NCBI GenBank assembly: GCA_947503895.1
Contig: CANNFT010000004.1
Coordinates: forward strand, 248,001-312,000
Source of the DNA: an uncultured Saccharospirillaceae bacterium
GTDB lineage: Bacteria > Pseudomonadota > Gammaproteobacteria > Pseudomonadales > Oceanobacteraceae
Length of the DNA stretch: 64,000 nucleotides
Reading direction: 5' to 3'
Position 1 is the stretch's first letter; each line of letters starts with the position of its first letter. Made by a program: the position numbers and the translations under genes. Below, piece by piece: positions 45,275-54,963 of this stretch. The notes beneath the pieces are model-generated. The model did no database searches. It was not told where the DNA came from and saw only the letters and a program-made list of their open reading frames with translations.

Positions 45275-47122
45275 ATGCAGTGGATACGAGCAGTAATGGT
45301 ATTCTGGGTCACAGTGACCCACCTTCAGGCAGACTCTAGCGAAGCTGTGCAAGCGGAAATCTCTCACCGCATAATCGGTGGAAGCGTGGCCAGCACGGCT
45401 CCAGAATGGATGGCCTCCATTCAGACTCAGTATGGACACTTTTGTGGTGGTTCACTCATCGGCGCTCAATGGGTCATTACGGCAGCCCACTGCTTAGAAC
45501 GATATAACGCGGACCAACTATCGGTGAAGTTGGGTGGAAGTGCATTAGAATCAATTTTTTTAGAGCACCATGAAATAGATTGGTTTTATATTCACCCTGA
45601 ATTTAATCCTAGCAGTTTCCTTCATGATATTGCGATCATCAAACTCAAACAATCGTCACAATTAACGCCGTTGATGTTGGCTGACGACTCTTTAACTTCC
45701 ACGTTATCAGAAGATCCACTGCTCACAGTCTATGGATGGGGCGTGACGTCTATATACGACTCAGAATTGCCGTCAGAACTGCAAACCGTTGGTGTTACTT
45801 TCCAAACAGATGCCATATGTGGTGCTGTGTATGGAAACAAACCCGAGTATTGGCAATATTTTCTTTGCGCTGGTGAACCAAGTGGTGGGAAAGACAGTTG
45901 TCAAGGTGACAGCGGCGGCCCATTAATACAAGAAATTAACGGTGTGCCGGCGCTGGTGGGTATTGTGAGTTGGGGTGAAAGCTGTGCGTTAAGAAAAAAA
46001 TACGGCGTTTATACTGAGGTATCGGCTTATTTAAAATGGATTGAACAAAGACGAAGAGGATTAACCATATTAGGAGATCAACAGCTAGGCTTTTTAGGCG
46101 AAGGCATGCGAAAAGCGGAATGGTATCGCTTGATTAACCTTTCTAGTGAAACATTACACATCACGGAGAAGTCCATCGAGGGTACAGGCGCAGAAAACTT
46201 TTTAATAAATGAAGCCGAATGGATCATCGATAGTAAAATATCTTCAACGGAAACGTGCCAATTTCGAGTGGATGCATACGGCACAAACGTAGGCACGCAT
46301 CATGCGCACATTAAATTGTCAGTCGACGACCCCATCTTGTCGGATGAACCCTATCAACTTCTGCAACCCATACAATCTCGAGTACTTGCATCGTTGGGCA
46401 ATCAATCGGCTACCATGCTCTCTGAAAGTGAACCGTTAGCACTCTTGTCATCAGAATCCGTGCGAGCAATAAATACGGGGAATGAATGGCACTGGTTTGT
46501 GACCCGTGATGAGGAAACACAACAAACCATTTGGCTGACATATTTAAATGGTGCAGCACTGAATTCTTTGAGCCGGAAATGGATGTTTAGGGTGGATCAA
46601 GAAAACGTAGATCGAGTATCAACGCTTCATGTGAATGGCGCAGAAGCCGAGGTGAATTCATATAATAATCATCATTATGCGGGCGTCCCATTATTTGATG
46701 GCATCAATGAAATCGTTTTTCATAGTCAGGCTAACGTAGCTGACGGAGTGCAAAATTTTAGCGCTCGTCGGATGGTAGACATCTGTCATCTTGATTCTGA
46801 TTGCAGTGGAAGCAATCATTTTTCGGATTATCGTACTGACGTTGAAAACGTCAAAAGGGCAATCACAGACGAGAGTGTTGTTGAGCATTCAGAAGGTATC
46901 CAAATCAATGATTTCAATCCTTGTGACCGCGCTGATTACGTCGACAGTGAAATTCACTATTTAAGTCGTGATGGTCAGATAATTTTAGCCGGTGAAAATA
47001 TTAGTGGCGGTGGTGTTTTAGGCCATATTTGGCAAATAGTAGGTCTACTATTTGTCTTGTTTAAGCTTAGGCTTCAAAGCCTGCCTCGGACGATAGTGAG
47101 CGGTCGCACTACAATGACGTAA
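45275..47122 (+). CDS. Secreted trypsin-like serine protease, tandem paralogue, GlyGly-CTERM-type tail
   Basis: Second S1 endopeptidase, 615 residues: signal peptide (MQWIRAVMVFWVTVTHLQA), activation site RIIGG, His72 (ITAAHC), Asp118 (HDIAII), Ser213 (GDSGGP), and Asp207 setting trypsin-like specificity. The domain after the protease parallels that of the upstream gene (LGFLGEGMRKAEWY against FGFIGQGRNKPESFY), then a divergent beta-rich region. The tail SGGGVLGHIWQIVGLLFVLF followed by basic residues fits GlyGly-CTERM. ATG at 45275 has only a weak ribosome binding site. The two genes probably arose by duplication; sequence drift outside the protease core is strong. Confidence 0.9.
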   Translation: MQWIRAVMVFWVTVTHLQADSSEAVQAEISHRIIGGSVASTAPEWMASIQTQYGHFCGGSLIGAQWVITAAHCLERYNADQLSVKLGGSALESIFLEHHEIDWFYIHPEFNPSSFLHDIAIIKLKQSSQLTPLMLADDSLTSTLSEDPLLTVYGWGVTSIYDSELPSELQTVGVTFQTDAICGAVYGNKPEYWQYFLCAGEPSGGKDSCQGDSGGPLIQEINGVPALVGIVSWGESCALRKKYGVYTEVSAYLKWIEQRRRGLTILGDQQLGFLGEGMRKAEWYRLINLSSETLHITEKSIEGTGAENFLINEAEWIIDSKISSTETCQFRVDAYGTNVGTHHAHIKLSVDDPILSDEPYQLLQPIQSRVLASLGNQSATMLSESEPLALLSSESVRAINTGNEWHWFVTRDEETQQTIWLTYLNGAALNSLSRKWMFRVDQENVDRVSTLHVNGAEAEVNSYNNHHYAGVPLFDGINEIVFHSQANVADGVQNFSARRMVDICHLDSDCSGSNHFSDYRTDVENVKRAITDESVVEHSEGIQINDFNPCDRADYVDSEIHYLSRDGQIILAGENISGGGVLGHIWQIVGLLFVLFKLRLQSLPRTIVSGRTTMT

Positions 47123-47187
47123 AATTAAACGCTGGGATGTCGAATTGCGAATGAGAGGTGCCCTTAAGTTTATGCGGAATAAATAAG

Positions 47188-48750
47188 CTAATGCGTGTCA
47201 ATGCTGTTCATGCGTGTAAAACAAAATTGATTTCGGCCGGACTTTTTAGCTTGATAAAGTGCCAAATCCGCTTGATGTATCAATTGACTGGGTGTTTGGT
47301 CAGGGTGCGGTTTAGCGTGGCAACTGCCCATACTAATCGTGACGTTATCGCCAGTGAGACTACTGGGATGAGAGATCGTTAATCGTTCCACGCCTTCTCT
47401 TAAATTTTCACTGATGATATTCAGGCCTTTAATATCTGTATCGGGTAATAAAACGATAAACTCTTCGCCACCAAAGCGGGCGATAATGTCTCTTGCTCGG
47501 TGCAGAGTATGTTTTAAACTGTAAGCAATTCTACGTAAAACATCATCACCGGCACAATGACCGTGCGTATCGTTGTATAACTTGAAATGATCAACATCAA
47601 TCATAATGAGTGCTAATTCTAATTTATTACGACAAGCGTGGCGCCACTCTCTTTCTAAATGTTGCTGAAATTCCCTTTTGTTAAGCAAGCCTGTTAAGCC
47701 ATCCACCGCGGCGTAACGGTGCAATAAACTAACGGTTCTAGCTTGTGTTAGGTTACGTTTAAGGCGAGCAATAAGCGGAGAGAGATCCTCTTTTAATTGT
47801 GCAAAGTCCGATGCACCTAATGCAAATGCGTGAACCTCCTCACCAGAATTTCCCGAATGACTGACGTATAAAATAGGCTTATCTAGGCCGTATCGAATAT
47901 TTTCCTTAATAACACGAATGTTTTTGTATCCTTCAGTCATATCCATTTTGTAATCAAGTAGGATGCCATCGAACGGTAGTTTCTTAGATTGATTAATTAA
48001 GTCTTCTACTTCATTGAAATACTTAACACTTATACCATTGGCATCTTTGTCTAAGCGATGCGCTAACTCTTGCGTTTTTAAAACGGCCAATGAATAATTT
48101 CCATGGTGCAAGCAAGAGTCACCCATTTTAACGTCATTTGATTGTCCACGATTTAAAAAGTTACGAATATTATCCGCATGTTGAAGGCCCAGCATCACTT
48201 CGTTGGTTGACGACTGCATGGCGGGTATTCGGTGATCAAAATTCCCGGACTCCCATTGCTCTTGCCACATGTGTTGAATGCGTCGTGCTTCTTCATTAAT
48301 ATTGAGCCCGTCAATATTCAGTGAAGATAATATTTCATGCAGTACTTGGGGGTCGGATATATCTAGCCCTTGCTGCCAATAAGCCTCATATAGTCTGTGT
48401 CGGTAAAGCGCACCCAATTTGGGGTTTTTAAGTTCCACAGTAATTAAGGTTAAAATAGCAAGTTTAGTATTTATGCATATATGCGGTTGAATCAGTTTTA
48501 TATCTCTTGCACGCTGTAGAATTACACGATATTCATGGTTAATCAAAGCGGCTTGGTCTTCTGTCATAATGCGGCTATTTAAAGCTGGAGCATGCTCGAT
48601 ATAGCACCAAGCGACTTGATTTTCTAAATGTTCCCGTCGTACTCGCTCGTGTAGAGCAAAACAAAAAGGGCAGTTTAAATCTGTGAAGATCTTGACGGGC
48701 CTTGACTCTAGAATGGACCGATGTGTGACAGCGGAAGATTGGCTACTCAA
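47188..48750 (-). CDS. Diguanylate cyclase fused to DsbA-like thioredoxin and receiver-like domains
   Basis: A 520-residue fusion without signal peptide or membrane helix, so probably cytoplasmic. Residues about 18-200 form a DsbA/FrnE-like thioredoxin fold (PF01323): redox motif CPFC (Cys27, Cys30) in FTDLNCPFCFALHERV, a helical insert, and the cis-Pro segment HRIPAMQSSTNEVMLGLQ. Residues about 205-335 resemble a receiver: acidic position reduced to GDS, likely acceptor Asp266 in LLDYKMD, then YVSHSG and GASDFAQLK. Residues 345-515 are a GGDEF domain with GGEEF (427-431) and I-site RARD (418-421), so probably an active, product-inhibited cyclase. Start TTG at 48750, with GGGAGAG six bases upstream. 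The redox centre may tune cyclic-di-GMP output (inference). Confidence 0.85.
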   Translation of the reverse strand: MSSQSSAVTHRSILESRPVKIFTDLNCPFCFALHERVRREHLENQVAWCYIEHAPALNSRIMTEDQAALINHEYRVILQRARDIKLIQPHICINTKLAILTLITVELKNPKLGALYRHRLYEAYWQQGLDISDPQVLHEILSSLNIDGLNINEEARRIQHMWQEQWESGNFDHRIPAMQSSTNEVMLGLQHADNIRNFLNRGQSNDVKMGDSCLHHGNYSLAVLKTQELAHRLDKDANGISVKYFNEVEDLINQSKKLPFDGILLDYKMDMTEGYKNIRVIKENIRYGLDKPILYVSHSGNSGEEVHAFALGASDFAQLKEDLSPLIARLKRNLTQARTVSLLHRYAAVDGLTGLLNKREFQQHLEREWRHACRNKLELALIMIDVDHFKLYNDTHGHCAGDDVLRRIAYSLKHTLHRARDIIARFGGEEFIVLLPDTDIKGLNIISENLREGVERLTISHPSSLTGDNVTISMGSCHAKPHPDQTPSQLIHQADLALYQAKKSGRNQFCFTRMNSIDTH

Positions 48751-49075
48751 CGCTCTCTCCCAATTGATACAGCATGAACACTCTTCTTAAAGAGTATAGA
48801 CAAAAAAGCATATTTAATGAGATGAATTGTTTAGAAGCGCATCTAACTGGATGATAATATTGGGCCACACCAGAGAGCCTGTAAACAGGAAATGCGAATG
48901 TAATGGGCCGGGTAATGAGTTGCCAGTAGGGGAGCGTGTTGAGCTTAACTGGCAATCTTAATAGCCTCAATTTAGTACTATAAAAATCGAAGTGATTAGT
49001 ACTTTAAGTTATGACACTGGCATATTTACTCGGCTCAATCTCGAGCCGCATCACTCCGAGCACCCTACAATGTAT
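48751..49075. other. Promoter region of the fusion cyclase
   Basis: About 325 bases between two genes on the minus strand. A small stem CGGCTC/GAGCCG (49031-49048) lies 28 bases past the chemoreceptor stop but has no T-run; it may be a weak terminator. The rest should hold the promoter of the cyclase gene; no clear motif. Confidence 0.4.
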
Positions 49076-52000
49076 CTATTCCACTTTAAATGCCGAAATC
49101 AAATTAATTAAATTTCGTGTTTCTTGGTTCATTGCTTGACTGGATGAGCTAGCTTCACTGGCTAGAGCGGCGTTTTGTTGCGTCATCTGATCCATTTGGG
49201 TAACGGCTTGATTGACCTGATTAATCCCCGCATATTGCTCCTCTCCAGCACGGCTGATATCTGCCATGATGTTTGTCATTTCTGTGACGGAGGTGACGAT
49301 CTCGCTTAATGTCGAACCTGATTCGTTGACGAGTCGAGTACCTTCTTGAACTTTAAATACACTATCGTTAATGAGGTTTTTGATATCTTTTGCTGCTTCC
49401 GAGCTGCGTCCTGCAAGGTCTCTTACTTCTGAGGCCACAACCGAGAAGCCTTTTCCTTGTTCGCCTGCGCGGGCTGCTTCGACTGCAGCATTAAGGGCCA
49501 ATAGATTGGTCTGAAATGCGATTTCATCTATCACACCGATGATATCGGCAATTTTTCGACTGCTATCATTAATTTCTTCCATTGCGGTGATCGCTTGTGT
49601 CACGACTTCGCCACCGAGTTTCGCCTGTTCATTTGCTTGATTGGCCATTTCATTCGCGTGTTGCGAACTTTCGGTATTTTGTTTGACGGTGGCGGTCAGT
49701 TCTTCTAGGCTTGCCGCTGTTTCCTCGAGTGATGATGCTTGTTCTTCCGTACGCTGGCTTAAATCGTAAACGCCTTGTTCAATATTGGTCGAAGATTCAC
49801 TGAGTAAATTGGAGGTGGTGAGAATTTTATTGACCAATTGAAATAGATTGGTTACCGATGCATTTACAGCGTCTTTCAAGTCTGAAAAGTCGCCTTGTAG
49901 TTGAGTATTTATTTGATTGGTAAGGTCTCCATCCGCTAGCGTAATCATCACATCTTTGCATAAGTTAATAGGGTTGACGATTTCTTCGAGGGTATTATTG
50001 ATGCCTTGAACAATTTTCTTGAAATCACCTTGATGCGCATCTGCATTGGCTCTTTTTTCAAGTAAACCCTTAACGGCGGCATCGGCAAGACTACCGGCGT
50101 CGTCAATTAACAGTTGAATGGCATCAATACAGGTATTTAAGTTGTTTTTGATGGCATTGAAATCACCTTGGTACTTATCCGTAATGTGCTCGGGAATATC
50201 CCCTTTGGAGATTCGTTCAACGTAATTCGCTGCGGTTTTTAATGGGTTGATGACGGCGTCTAGTGTTTTATTGACGCCATCGATGATTTTTCTAAAGTCA
50301 CCTTGGTGTTTGCTACTATCTGCACGTGCAGACAGTTCACCCATAACGGCTGATTTCGAGAGTTCAGCAGCATCGTCAATTAATAAATTGATGGCAGAGA
50401 TACAAGTATTTAAATTATTTTTGATGGTATTGAAGTCGCCTTTATAGGTTTCTTCGATCGGGTCAGGGATATCGCCTTGTGAAATTCGCTCAACATAATT
50501 TGCCGCGGTTTTAAGGGGAGAAATGACAGCATCCAATGTTCGGTTCACGCCTTCAATGATCAGTTTAAAGTCTCCATTGTGCTTATTCGCATCGGCTCGT
50601 TTGTCGAGTCTTCCTTTAATGGCTGCGTCAGATAGCTCATTTGCATCAGAAACCAATCGATTAATGGATTCAATGCTCGCATTTAAACTTCGTTTAATTT
50701 TATTGAAATCACCTTTGTATTCATCGGTAATCGGCTTTGGAATATTCCCACTCGATATTTTCTCAAGATAATTTGAGGCCACTGTCAAAGGTCCAACGAT
50801 GGCATCCAGCATCTTATTGACGCCTTCAGCAATAACTTGTAGAAATCCATCGAACTGTTCTATGTCCAATCGAGTATCTAGTTTACCTGCAACGGCTGAT
50901 TGTATAGCCACCTCTATTTGCTTTTCTGCCTGTCTATGGCTGGTTAGATCTTCCCACTCAACCACAGTGCCTAGGCGTTTCTTATCCTCATCAAATACTG
51001 GGTTGGCAATAATTTTAAAGACATGGCGGCCAATGATGATTTCAGCTTCATGAGTACTCGTTAAATTTTTAAGCATATTTCGTTGATATGAGGGGTCTTT
51101 GTGAAACGCATCTATGTTTTGTCCAAGTAGTTTGTCGGCATTAAACGCTGGTATTTCTTTCTTTAATTCCTGCTGATTTTTATCGAACATCGATTGGACT
51201 TCTTTGTTCATATATATAATGTTTAAATCTTCGTCTGAAACCATCACGTTGGCGGTGACATTATCAAGTGCTTGTTTGATTCGGCCATTTTCTGCGGCTT
51301 GTATGCGCTCAAGCTCCATTTGTTTTTTCAAATCATCGCGACTTTTTCTCAAGTTTGACTGCATTGCTTCTAACGCTGTGAGCAATTGTCCCGACTCATC
51401 GGTAGACTGTATGGGAATATCATTGTCTAGTCGGCCCTCTGCGATAGCCGATGCAATCTTTAAAGATGATCGTATTGGTTGAGTTATTCTATTTTGGATC
51501 GTGTAAACAAACAGTGCAGTTATTCCCAGTGCACCTAGCGTAATAACAATGGATAGCATGAGCGAAACATTTGAGCTATTTGCTTGCATAGTCGCAAGAT
51601 TCTGGATGTCATTTGATAATTTATCTTCCACTATCTTAAGCAAATTTATTTTTGCTGTTTGAGACTTGAACCAATCCGACGGGTTAATCCCAAATGAACC
51701 TGTTAAAGATTTCTCCGTCGCAATCTGGCGCATATTATTCGTCGCCTCGATATGTTCACCGGAAAGCGTGGTCAAATAAAACTCAATTTGTTCTTCTGTA
51801 GCCAATGATCGAAATACTCGCAGATATATTTCTTGCGTCGTCATTAGGTCTTGAAAGCGCTCATACATTCCTGAAGGAAAGCGGTCAAACGAGAAAACGC
51901 TGGTGAGCACGGCTCGTTCAATTCCAGCACGTTCTTTGCTGTTCAGGAAGTTCACATATGCCGTTGCCATATTGCTTAATGCGCTATTGGATGTAGAGGT

Positions 52001-52492
52001 TGAAAGGAAACTGATGGTTTCCAAATATATCCTATTAATATTCGAAAAAAAGCCAATCACTTTTTTAGTGGGAACCGTTAGGTTATCCACTTGTGCTCGC
52101 ATTTCGGCCAAAGAAGATAGTTCATCCTTGACGTCTGAAATGTTCTCAACAAATTCTGGGCGATAAAAATCAAGATCGAGTTTTTTCTGGTATTCAAAAA
52201 GTTCTTGGGTTTTCGTGTCCGTTAATATACGTTGAGCTTTTAACGATTCGCCAAATTCGTTGCCGTTCGACCCTAAAAATCCGGCTGTTTCACCGCGTTC
52301 CTTTTGCAATTCATGGACGAGAGCGGTTGCCTTGACGGCAAATTCAGCAAGCATTTGTAGGTGTTCACTTTCATTGCTGTTTCGAATGCTTTTACGAATG
52401 TCCTCTTGTGCAAAGTACAAAAGGCATATTACAGGTACGGTCACCAGCAATAGCAACTTCCACTTTAACTTCAAATTCTCCAAGAACTGCAT
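49076..52492 (-). CDS. Methyl-accepting chemotaxis protein with NIT sensor, PAS and tandem HAMP-like repeats
   Basis: A very large chemoreceptor (1138 residues; usual about 540). Order: membrane helix (about 12-28), a periplasmic nitrate/nitrite-sensing NIT domain (about 45-300, hallmark [18 protein letters not shown]), second helix (about 308-330), HAMP, a PAS domain (about 395-515), then tandem di-HAMP units (about 530-880) with a 92-residue period, and a C-terminal signalling domain with the hairpin tip [20 protein letters not shown]. The signalling end has [12 protein letters not shown] methylation-type helices. The repeats are visible in DNA with a 276-base period. No chemotaxis genes are near. 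Signal: probably nitrate or nitrite, from the NIT domain. Confidence 0.9.
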   Translation of the reverse strand: MQFLENLKLKWKLLLLVTVPVICLLYFAQEDIRKSIRNSNESEHLQMLAEFAVKATALVHELQKERGETAGFLGSNGNEFGESLKAQRILTDTKTQELFEYQKKLDLDFYRPEFVENISDVKDELSSLAEMRAQVDNLTVPTKKVIGFFSNINRIYLETISFLSTSTSNSALSNMATAYVNFLNSKERAGIERAVLTSVFSFDRFPSGMYERFQDLMTTQEIYLRVFRSLATEEQIEFYLTTLSGEHIEATNNMRQIATEKSLTGSFGINPSDWFKSQTAKINLLKIVEDKLSNDIQNLATMQANSSNVSLMLSIVITLGALGITALFVYTIQNRITQPIRSSLKIASAIAEGRLDNDIPIQSTDESGQLLTALEAMQSNLRKSRDDLKKQMELERIQAAENGRIKQALDNVTANVMVSDEDLNIIYMNKEVQSMFDKNQQELKKEIPAFNADKLLGQNIDAFHKDPSYQRNMLKNLTSTHEAEIIIGRHVFKIIANPVFDEDKKRLGTVVEWEDLTSHRQAEKQIEVAIQSAVAGKLDTRLDIEQFDGFLQVIAEGVNKMLDAIVGPLTVASNYLEKISSGNIPKPITDEYKGDFNKIKRSLNASIESINRLVSDANELSDAAIKGRLDKRADANKHNGDFKLIIEGVNRTLDAVISPLKTAANYVERISQGDIPDPIEETYKGDFNTIKNNLNTCISAINLLIDDAAELSKSAVMGELSARADSSKHQGDFRKIIDGVNKTLDAVINPLKTAANYVERISKGDIPEHITDKYQGDFNAIKNNLNTCIDAIQLLIDDAGSLADAAVKGLLEKRANADAHQGDFKKIVQGINNTLEEIVNPINLCKDVMITLADGDLTNQINTQLQGDFSDLKDAVNASVTNLFQLVNKILTTSNLLSESSTNIEQGVYDLSQRTEEQASSLEETAASLEELTATVKQNTESSQHANEMANQANEQAKLGGEVVTQAITAMEEINDSSRKIADIIGVIDEIAFQTNLLALNAAVEAARAGEQGKGFSVVASEVRDLAGRSSEAAKDIKNLINDSVFKVQEGTRLVNESGSTLSEIVTSVTEMTNIMADISRAGEEQYAGINQVNQAVTQMDQMTQQNAALASEASSSSQAMNQETRNLINLISAFKVE
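49970..50810 (-). repeat. Tandem 276-base repeats encoding di-HAMP units
   Basis: Within the chemoreceptor gene, three consecutive units of 276 bases (92 residues), with a diverged fourth start, recur: [20 protein letters not shown], [14 protein letters not shown], then a second half ending GDFKxIIxGVNxTLDAV. Unit boundaries fall at about 50800, 50524, 50248 and 49972. The two newest copies are closest in sequence, suggesting recent duplication. Confidence 0.8.
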
Positions 52493-52740
52493 GCAGAATC
52501 TCCTTCTAAACTAGGCTTGGGTGTCTGCTTTGAGTGGCAGTATTTCCCTGTATTGGCGTAAAAAGGCCATTTCATGGCAAAATGGCGCCTTTACTTTTTT
52601 TGAGCATAGACGAGTTTTACTAATTGGCAGGCAAAACAATAGGGTGTTCAGCTAAGGGTAAAGTTTTGGGTAAACAAAGGGTGATAGGGCGAATGGTGCT
52701 AAGATTGTGAAGTTTAAGATTAACTGGTTTTGACAATGGC
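52493..52740. other. Promoter region of the chemoreceptor gene
   Basis: About 250 bases upstream of the chemoreceptor and downstream of bfr. Besides the bfr terminator immediately to the right I see nothing specific; no clear sigma-28 (GCCGATAA) element was found. Confidence 0.35.
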
Positions 52741-52780
52741 AAAAAAAAACCGGAAAAGATATTCATATCTTCACCGGTTT
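52741..52780 (-). terminator. Intrinsic terminator of bfr
   Basis: On the minus strand, AAACCGG...CCGGTTT with inner AAGATAT/ATATCTT arms forms a long stem followed by nine T residues, 33 bases past the bfr stop. Confidence 0.9.
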
Positions 52781-52812
52781 CTTGGACTATTCTAAAGGGT
52801 TAGCGTTTAGTG

Positions 52813-53289
52813 TTAGGAAGGGCTACCCATTGCACTTTGTAGGTAGTTCTCTTGTCCCACTTTGTTCATGAGGTCGAGTTGAGTTTCGAGCCAGTCAATA
52901 TGCTCTTCTTCATCCTCTAATATCTCTTCAAATAACTCGCGACTGACATAGTCTTGTACTTTTTCTGCGTAAGCGATGGCCTCGCGTAGGTCTTTCGTGG
53001 CATCCAGCTCAAGCGCAAGATCGCATTCCATCATTTCTTTGGTGTTTTCACCTATTCTCAATTTGCCAAGCTTTTGGAGGTTCGGAATGCCTTCTAAAAA
53101 CAGAACTCGTTCGATTAAATGATCTGCGTGCTTCATTTCATCAATGGATTCTTCGTATTCCTTTTTCCCTAAGGCTTCTAAGCCCCAGTCTTTATACATG
53201 CGCGCATGAAGGAAATATTGATTGATGGCCACCAACTCATTACCCAGAACAACATTGAGGTATTCGATGATTTTTTTATCGCCTTTCAT
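52813..53289 (-). CDS. bfr: Bacterioferritin
   Basis: Iron-storage 24-mer subunit that oxidises Fe(II) and stores the mineral core, with heme between subunit pairs. From the ATG at 53289 (GGGAG seven bases upstream) it has 158 residues, identical in length to E. coli Bfr. Ferroxidase ligands Glu18, Glu51, His54 and later Glu94/Glu127/His130 (EDEEEHIDW) fall in register, and heme ligand Met52 is present (DEMKH). The open frame extends upstream to 53430 but that part has no bacterioferritin similarity. bfd lies 190 bases upstream on the same strand. Expression is probably linked to iron through nearby Fur-type sites. Confidence 0.95.
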   Translation of the reverse strand: MKGDKKIIEYLNVVLGNELVAINQYFLHARMYKDWGLEALGKKEYEESIDEMKHADHLIERVLFLEGIPNLQKLGKLRIGENTKEMMECDLALELDATKDLREAIAYAEKVQDYVSRELFEEILEDEEEHIDWLETQLDLMNKVGQENYLQSAMGSPS

Positions 53290-53478
53290 AGGAAAACTCC
53301 CACACAGGATAGGAGCATCGAGTATGGTAGTCGAATAAAACGTTGTCAAAGTCCAAGCGGGCCTAATTGATATAGACGTGTTACTCGGACCCAATGTGAG
53401 TTGAATGCTGCTGTGTAATAGAGCCCTCACAATCTAAAATGGGAATGCTTCTTGGTAAATGATTTGAGTAGCAAAGTG

Positions 53479-53655
53479 CTATCTCTGACAAACCGCCTGA
53501 CACGATTTAATAACGTCTTTTGCGCATTGTCCGCACTGCCCGCAGTCGGTTGCCACGCCTAATTGCTCGCGCACGGCTTTATAGTCAGCGCCGGTCTGTT
53601 TCACAGCCTGTTGTATTTGGCCGTCGGTGACACCTTTGCAAATACAGACGTACAT
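53479..53655 (-). CDS. bfd: Bacterioferritin-associated ferredoxin Bfd
   Basis: A 58-residue [2Fe-2S] protein that reduces the bacterioferritin core to release iron. The translation begins MYVCICKGVTDGQI, and the four cluster cysteines are in the Bfd pattern: Cys4, Cys6, Cys38 and Cys41 (VATDCGQCGQCA). It lies upstream of bfr on the same strand. A near-consensus Fur box (53713-53727) is 58 bases upstream of its start, consistent with iron-starvation induction. Too short for a simple ORF cutoff, but the family match is strong. Confidence 0.93.
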   Translation of the reverse strand: MYVCICKGVTDGQIQQAVKQTGADYKAVREQLGVATDCGQCGQCAKDVIKSCQAVCQR

Positions 53656-53712
53656 ATAAACTTTACCTAAAAAAGAATCATTCGTATTAATATGTGGAGA
53701 GTCTAGGCTAAA

Positions 53713-53727
53713 TGATAGTGATTATCA
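53713..53727. promoter_or_regulatory. Candidate Fur box upstream of bfd
   Basis: TGATAGTGATTATCA matches the 7-1-7 Fur consensus TGATAATNATTATCA at all but one position. Its location 58 bases upstream of bfd fits iron repression of that gene. Confidence 0.75.
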
Positions 53728-53918
53728 ATAAGCTTGATTAACTATTCCTATTCGCAACTAGAAGATTTTGGAATAACCCGGCAAGCTCTTCATATATAAG
53801 GAATTAAACGATTTTTACTGGGCAGAATTGTGCGATTCGACATGTCTATTGTTTGCACTTCGGCCTTAAATTGAACAGAATGCAGTCCCATTAACCCGCA
53901 TGATAAACTTAGTAAGAT

Positions 53919-53933
53919 TGATTCTCATTAGTA
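53919..53933. promoter_or_regulatory. Candidate Fur box upstream of the Fe(III) importer
   Basis: TGATTCTCATTAGTA matches 11 of 14 defined positions of the 7-1-7 Fur consensus and ends ten bases before the substrate-binding-protein start, overlapping its ribosome binding site region. Weaker than the bfd site. Confidence 0.55.
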
Positions 53934-53942
53934 GGATAAATT

Positions 53943-54956
53943 ATGTCAGTGATCACACGCGCTTTAGCCGTTTTAATGTTTGCCACCTCAATGTCGGTCT
54001 TCGCCGCTGAACAGGTAAATATTTACTCGTATCGACAGCCTTTCCTGATAGAACCGATTCTAAAGAGCTTTACAGAAGAAACAGGCATTGAAGCCAAAGT
54101 GATTTTTGCGAAAAAAGGTCTGATTGAGCGTTTGAAGCGTGAGGGTGAACTGTCTCCTGCGGATGTGGTGCTGACGTCTAATTTTTCCAAGTTGCTGCAA
54201 TTGAAGGATGAAGGGCTCACCCAGCCTTTTTCTACTAAGAATGCTTTAACTCAGAATATTTCGAAGCAATTCCGTGATACTGATAATCACTGGGTGGCGC
54301 TGACCAAACGAGTACGTAACATCTACTCCTCGACGGAGCGACAAGGCAAGCTGGCAAGCATCCGTTATGAAGACTTGGCGGATGCCAAGTACAAAGGTCG
54401 GATTTGCACGCGCAGCGGCAAGCACCCATACAACCTTGGGCTAATTGCTTCATTGATCGCACATAATGGTTCAGCAAAAACAGAAGCTTGGTTGAAGTCT
54501 GTTAAAGAAAATTTGGCGCGTAAACCGCAAGGTAATGATCGTGCGCAAGTAAAAGCTATTAAAGAAGGTCTATGTGATCTTTCACTCGGCAACAGCTATT
54601 ACTACGGCAAAATGCTGCAAGATAAAGAACAGATTGCTTGGGCTAATGCGGTTGAGCTTAACTTCCCTAACCAAGCTGATCGTGGTTCACACATCAACGT
54701 ATCGGGTGCGGTGATTGCTAAGCATGCTCCTAATAAAGCGGCGGCGGAAAAACTACTGACGTATTTATCCAAAAACGAAGCCCAGTCGCTGTATGCTGAG
54801 TTGAACATGGAATACCCAGTGAAGGCGGATGTGAAACCTTCTAAGTTGGTCAGAAGTTGGGGTGAATTCAAAGCAGACTCGCTGCCACTGGTCGAAATCG
54901 CGAAACATCGTGAAGAAGCATTAAAGTTAGTAGACAAGGTGCGTTTCGACCTATAA
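53943..54956 (+). CDS. Fe(III) ABC transporter, periplasmic binding protein
   Basis: Binds ferric iron in the periplasm and delivers it to the permease (FbpA/FutA-type). The 337 residues have a signal peptide (about 1-21, ending FAAEQ), NIYSYRQPFLIEPIL and ADVVLTSNFSKLLQL typical of the family, and the tyrosine cluster GNSYYYGKML (Tyr219-221) that supplies iron ligands, followed by the ADRGSHINVSGAVI segment. AGGA precedes the ATG. First gene of an operon with the permease (seven-base gap) and ATPase; a Fur-like site precedes it. Confidence 0.93.
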   Translation: MSVITRALAVLMFATSMSVFAAEQVNIYSYRQPFLIEPILKSFTEETGIEAKVIFAKKGLIERLKREGELSPADVVLTSNFSKLLQLKDEGLTQPFSTKNALTQNISKQFRDTDNHWVALTKRVRNIYSSTERQGKLASIRYEDLADAKYKGRICTRSGKHPYNLGLIASLIAHNGSAKTEAWLKSVKENLARKPQGNDRAQVKAIKEGLCDLSLGNSYYYGKMLQDKEQIAWANAVELNFPNQADRGSHINVSGAVIAKHAPNKAAAEKLLTYLSKNEAQSLYAELNMEYPVKADVKPSKLVRSWGEFKADSLPLVEIAKHREEALKLVDKVRFDL

Positions 54957-54963
54957 TGGGCGA

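Noticed and set aside
48743..48970. 75-codon frame upstream of the fusion cyclase
   Set aside because: Overlaps the cyclase start, no family, promoter region expected here.
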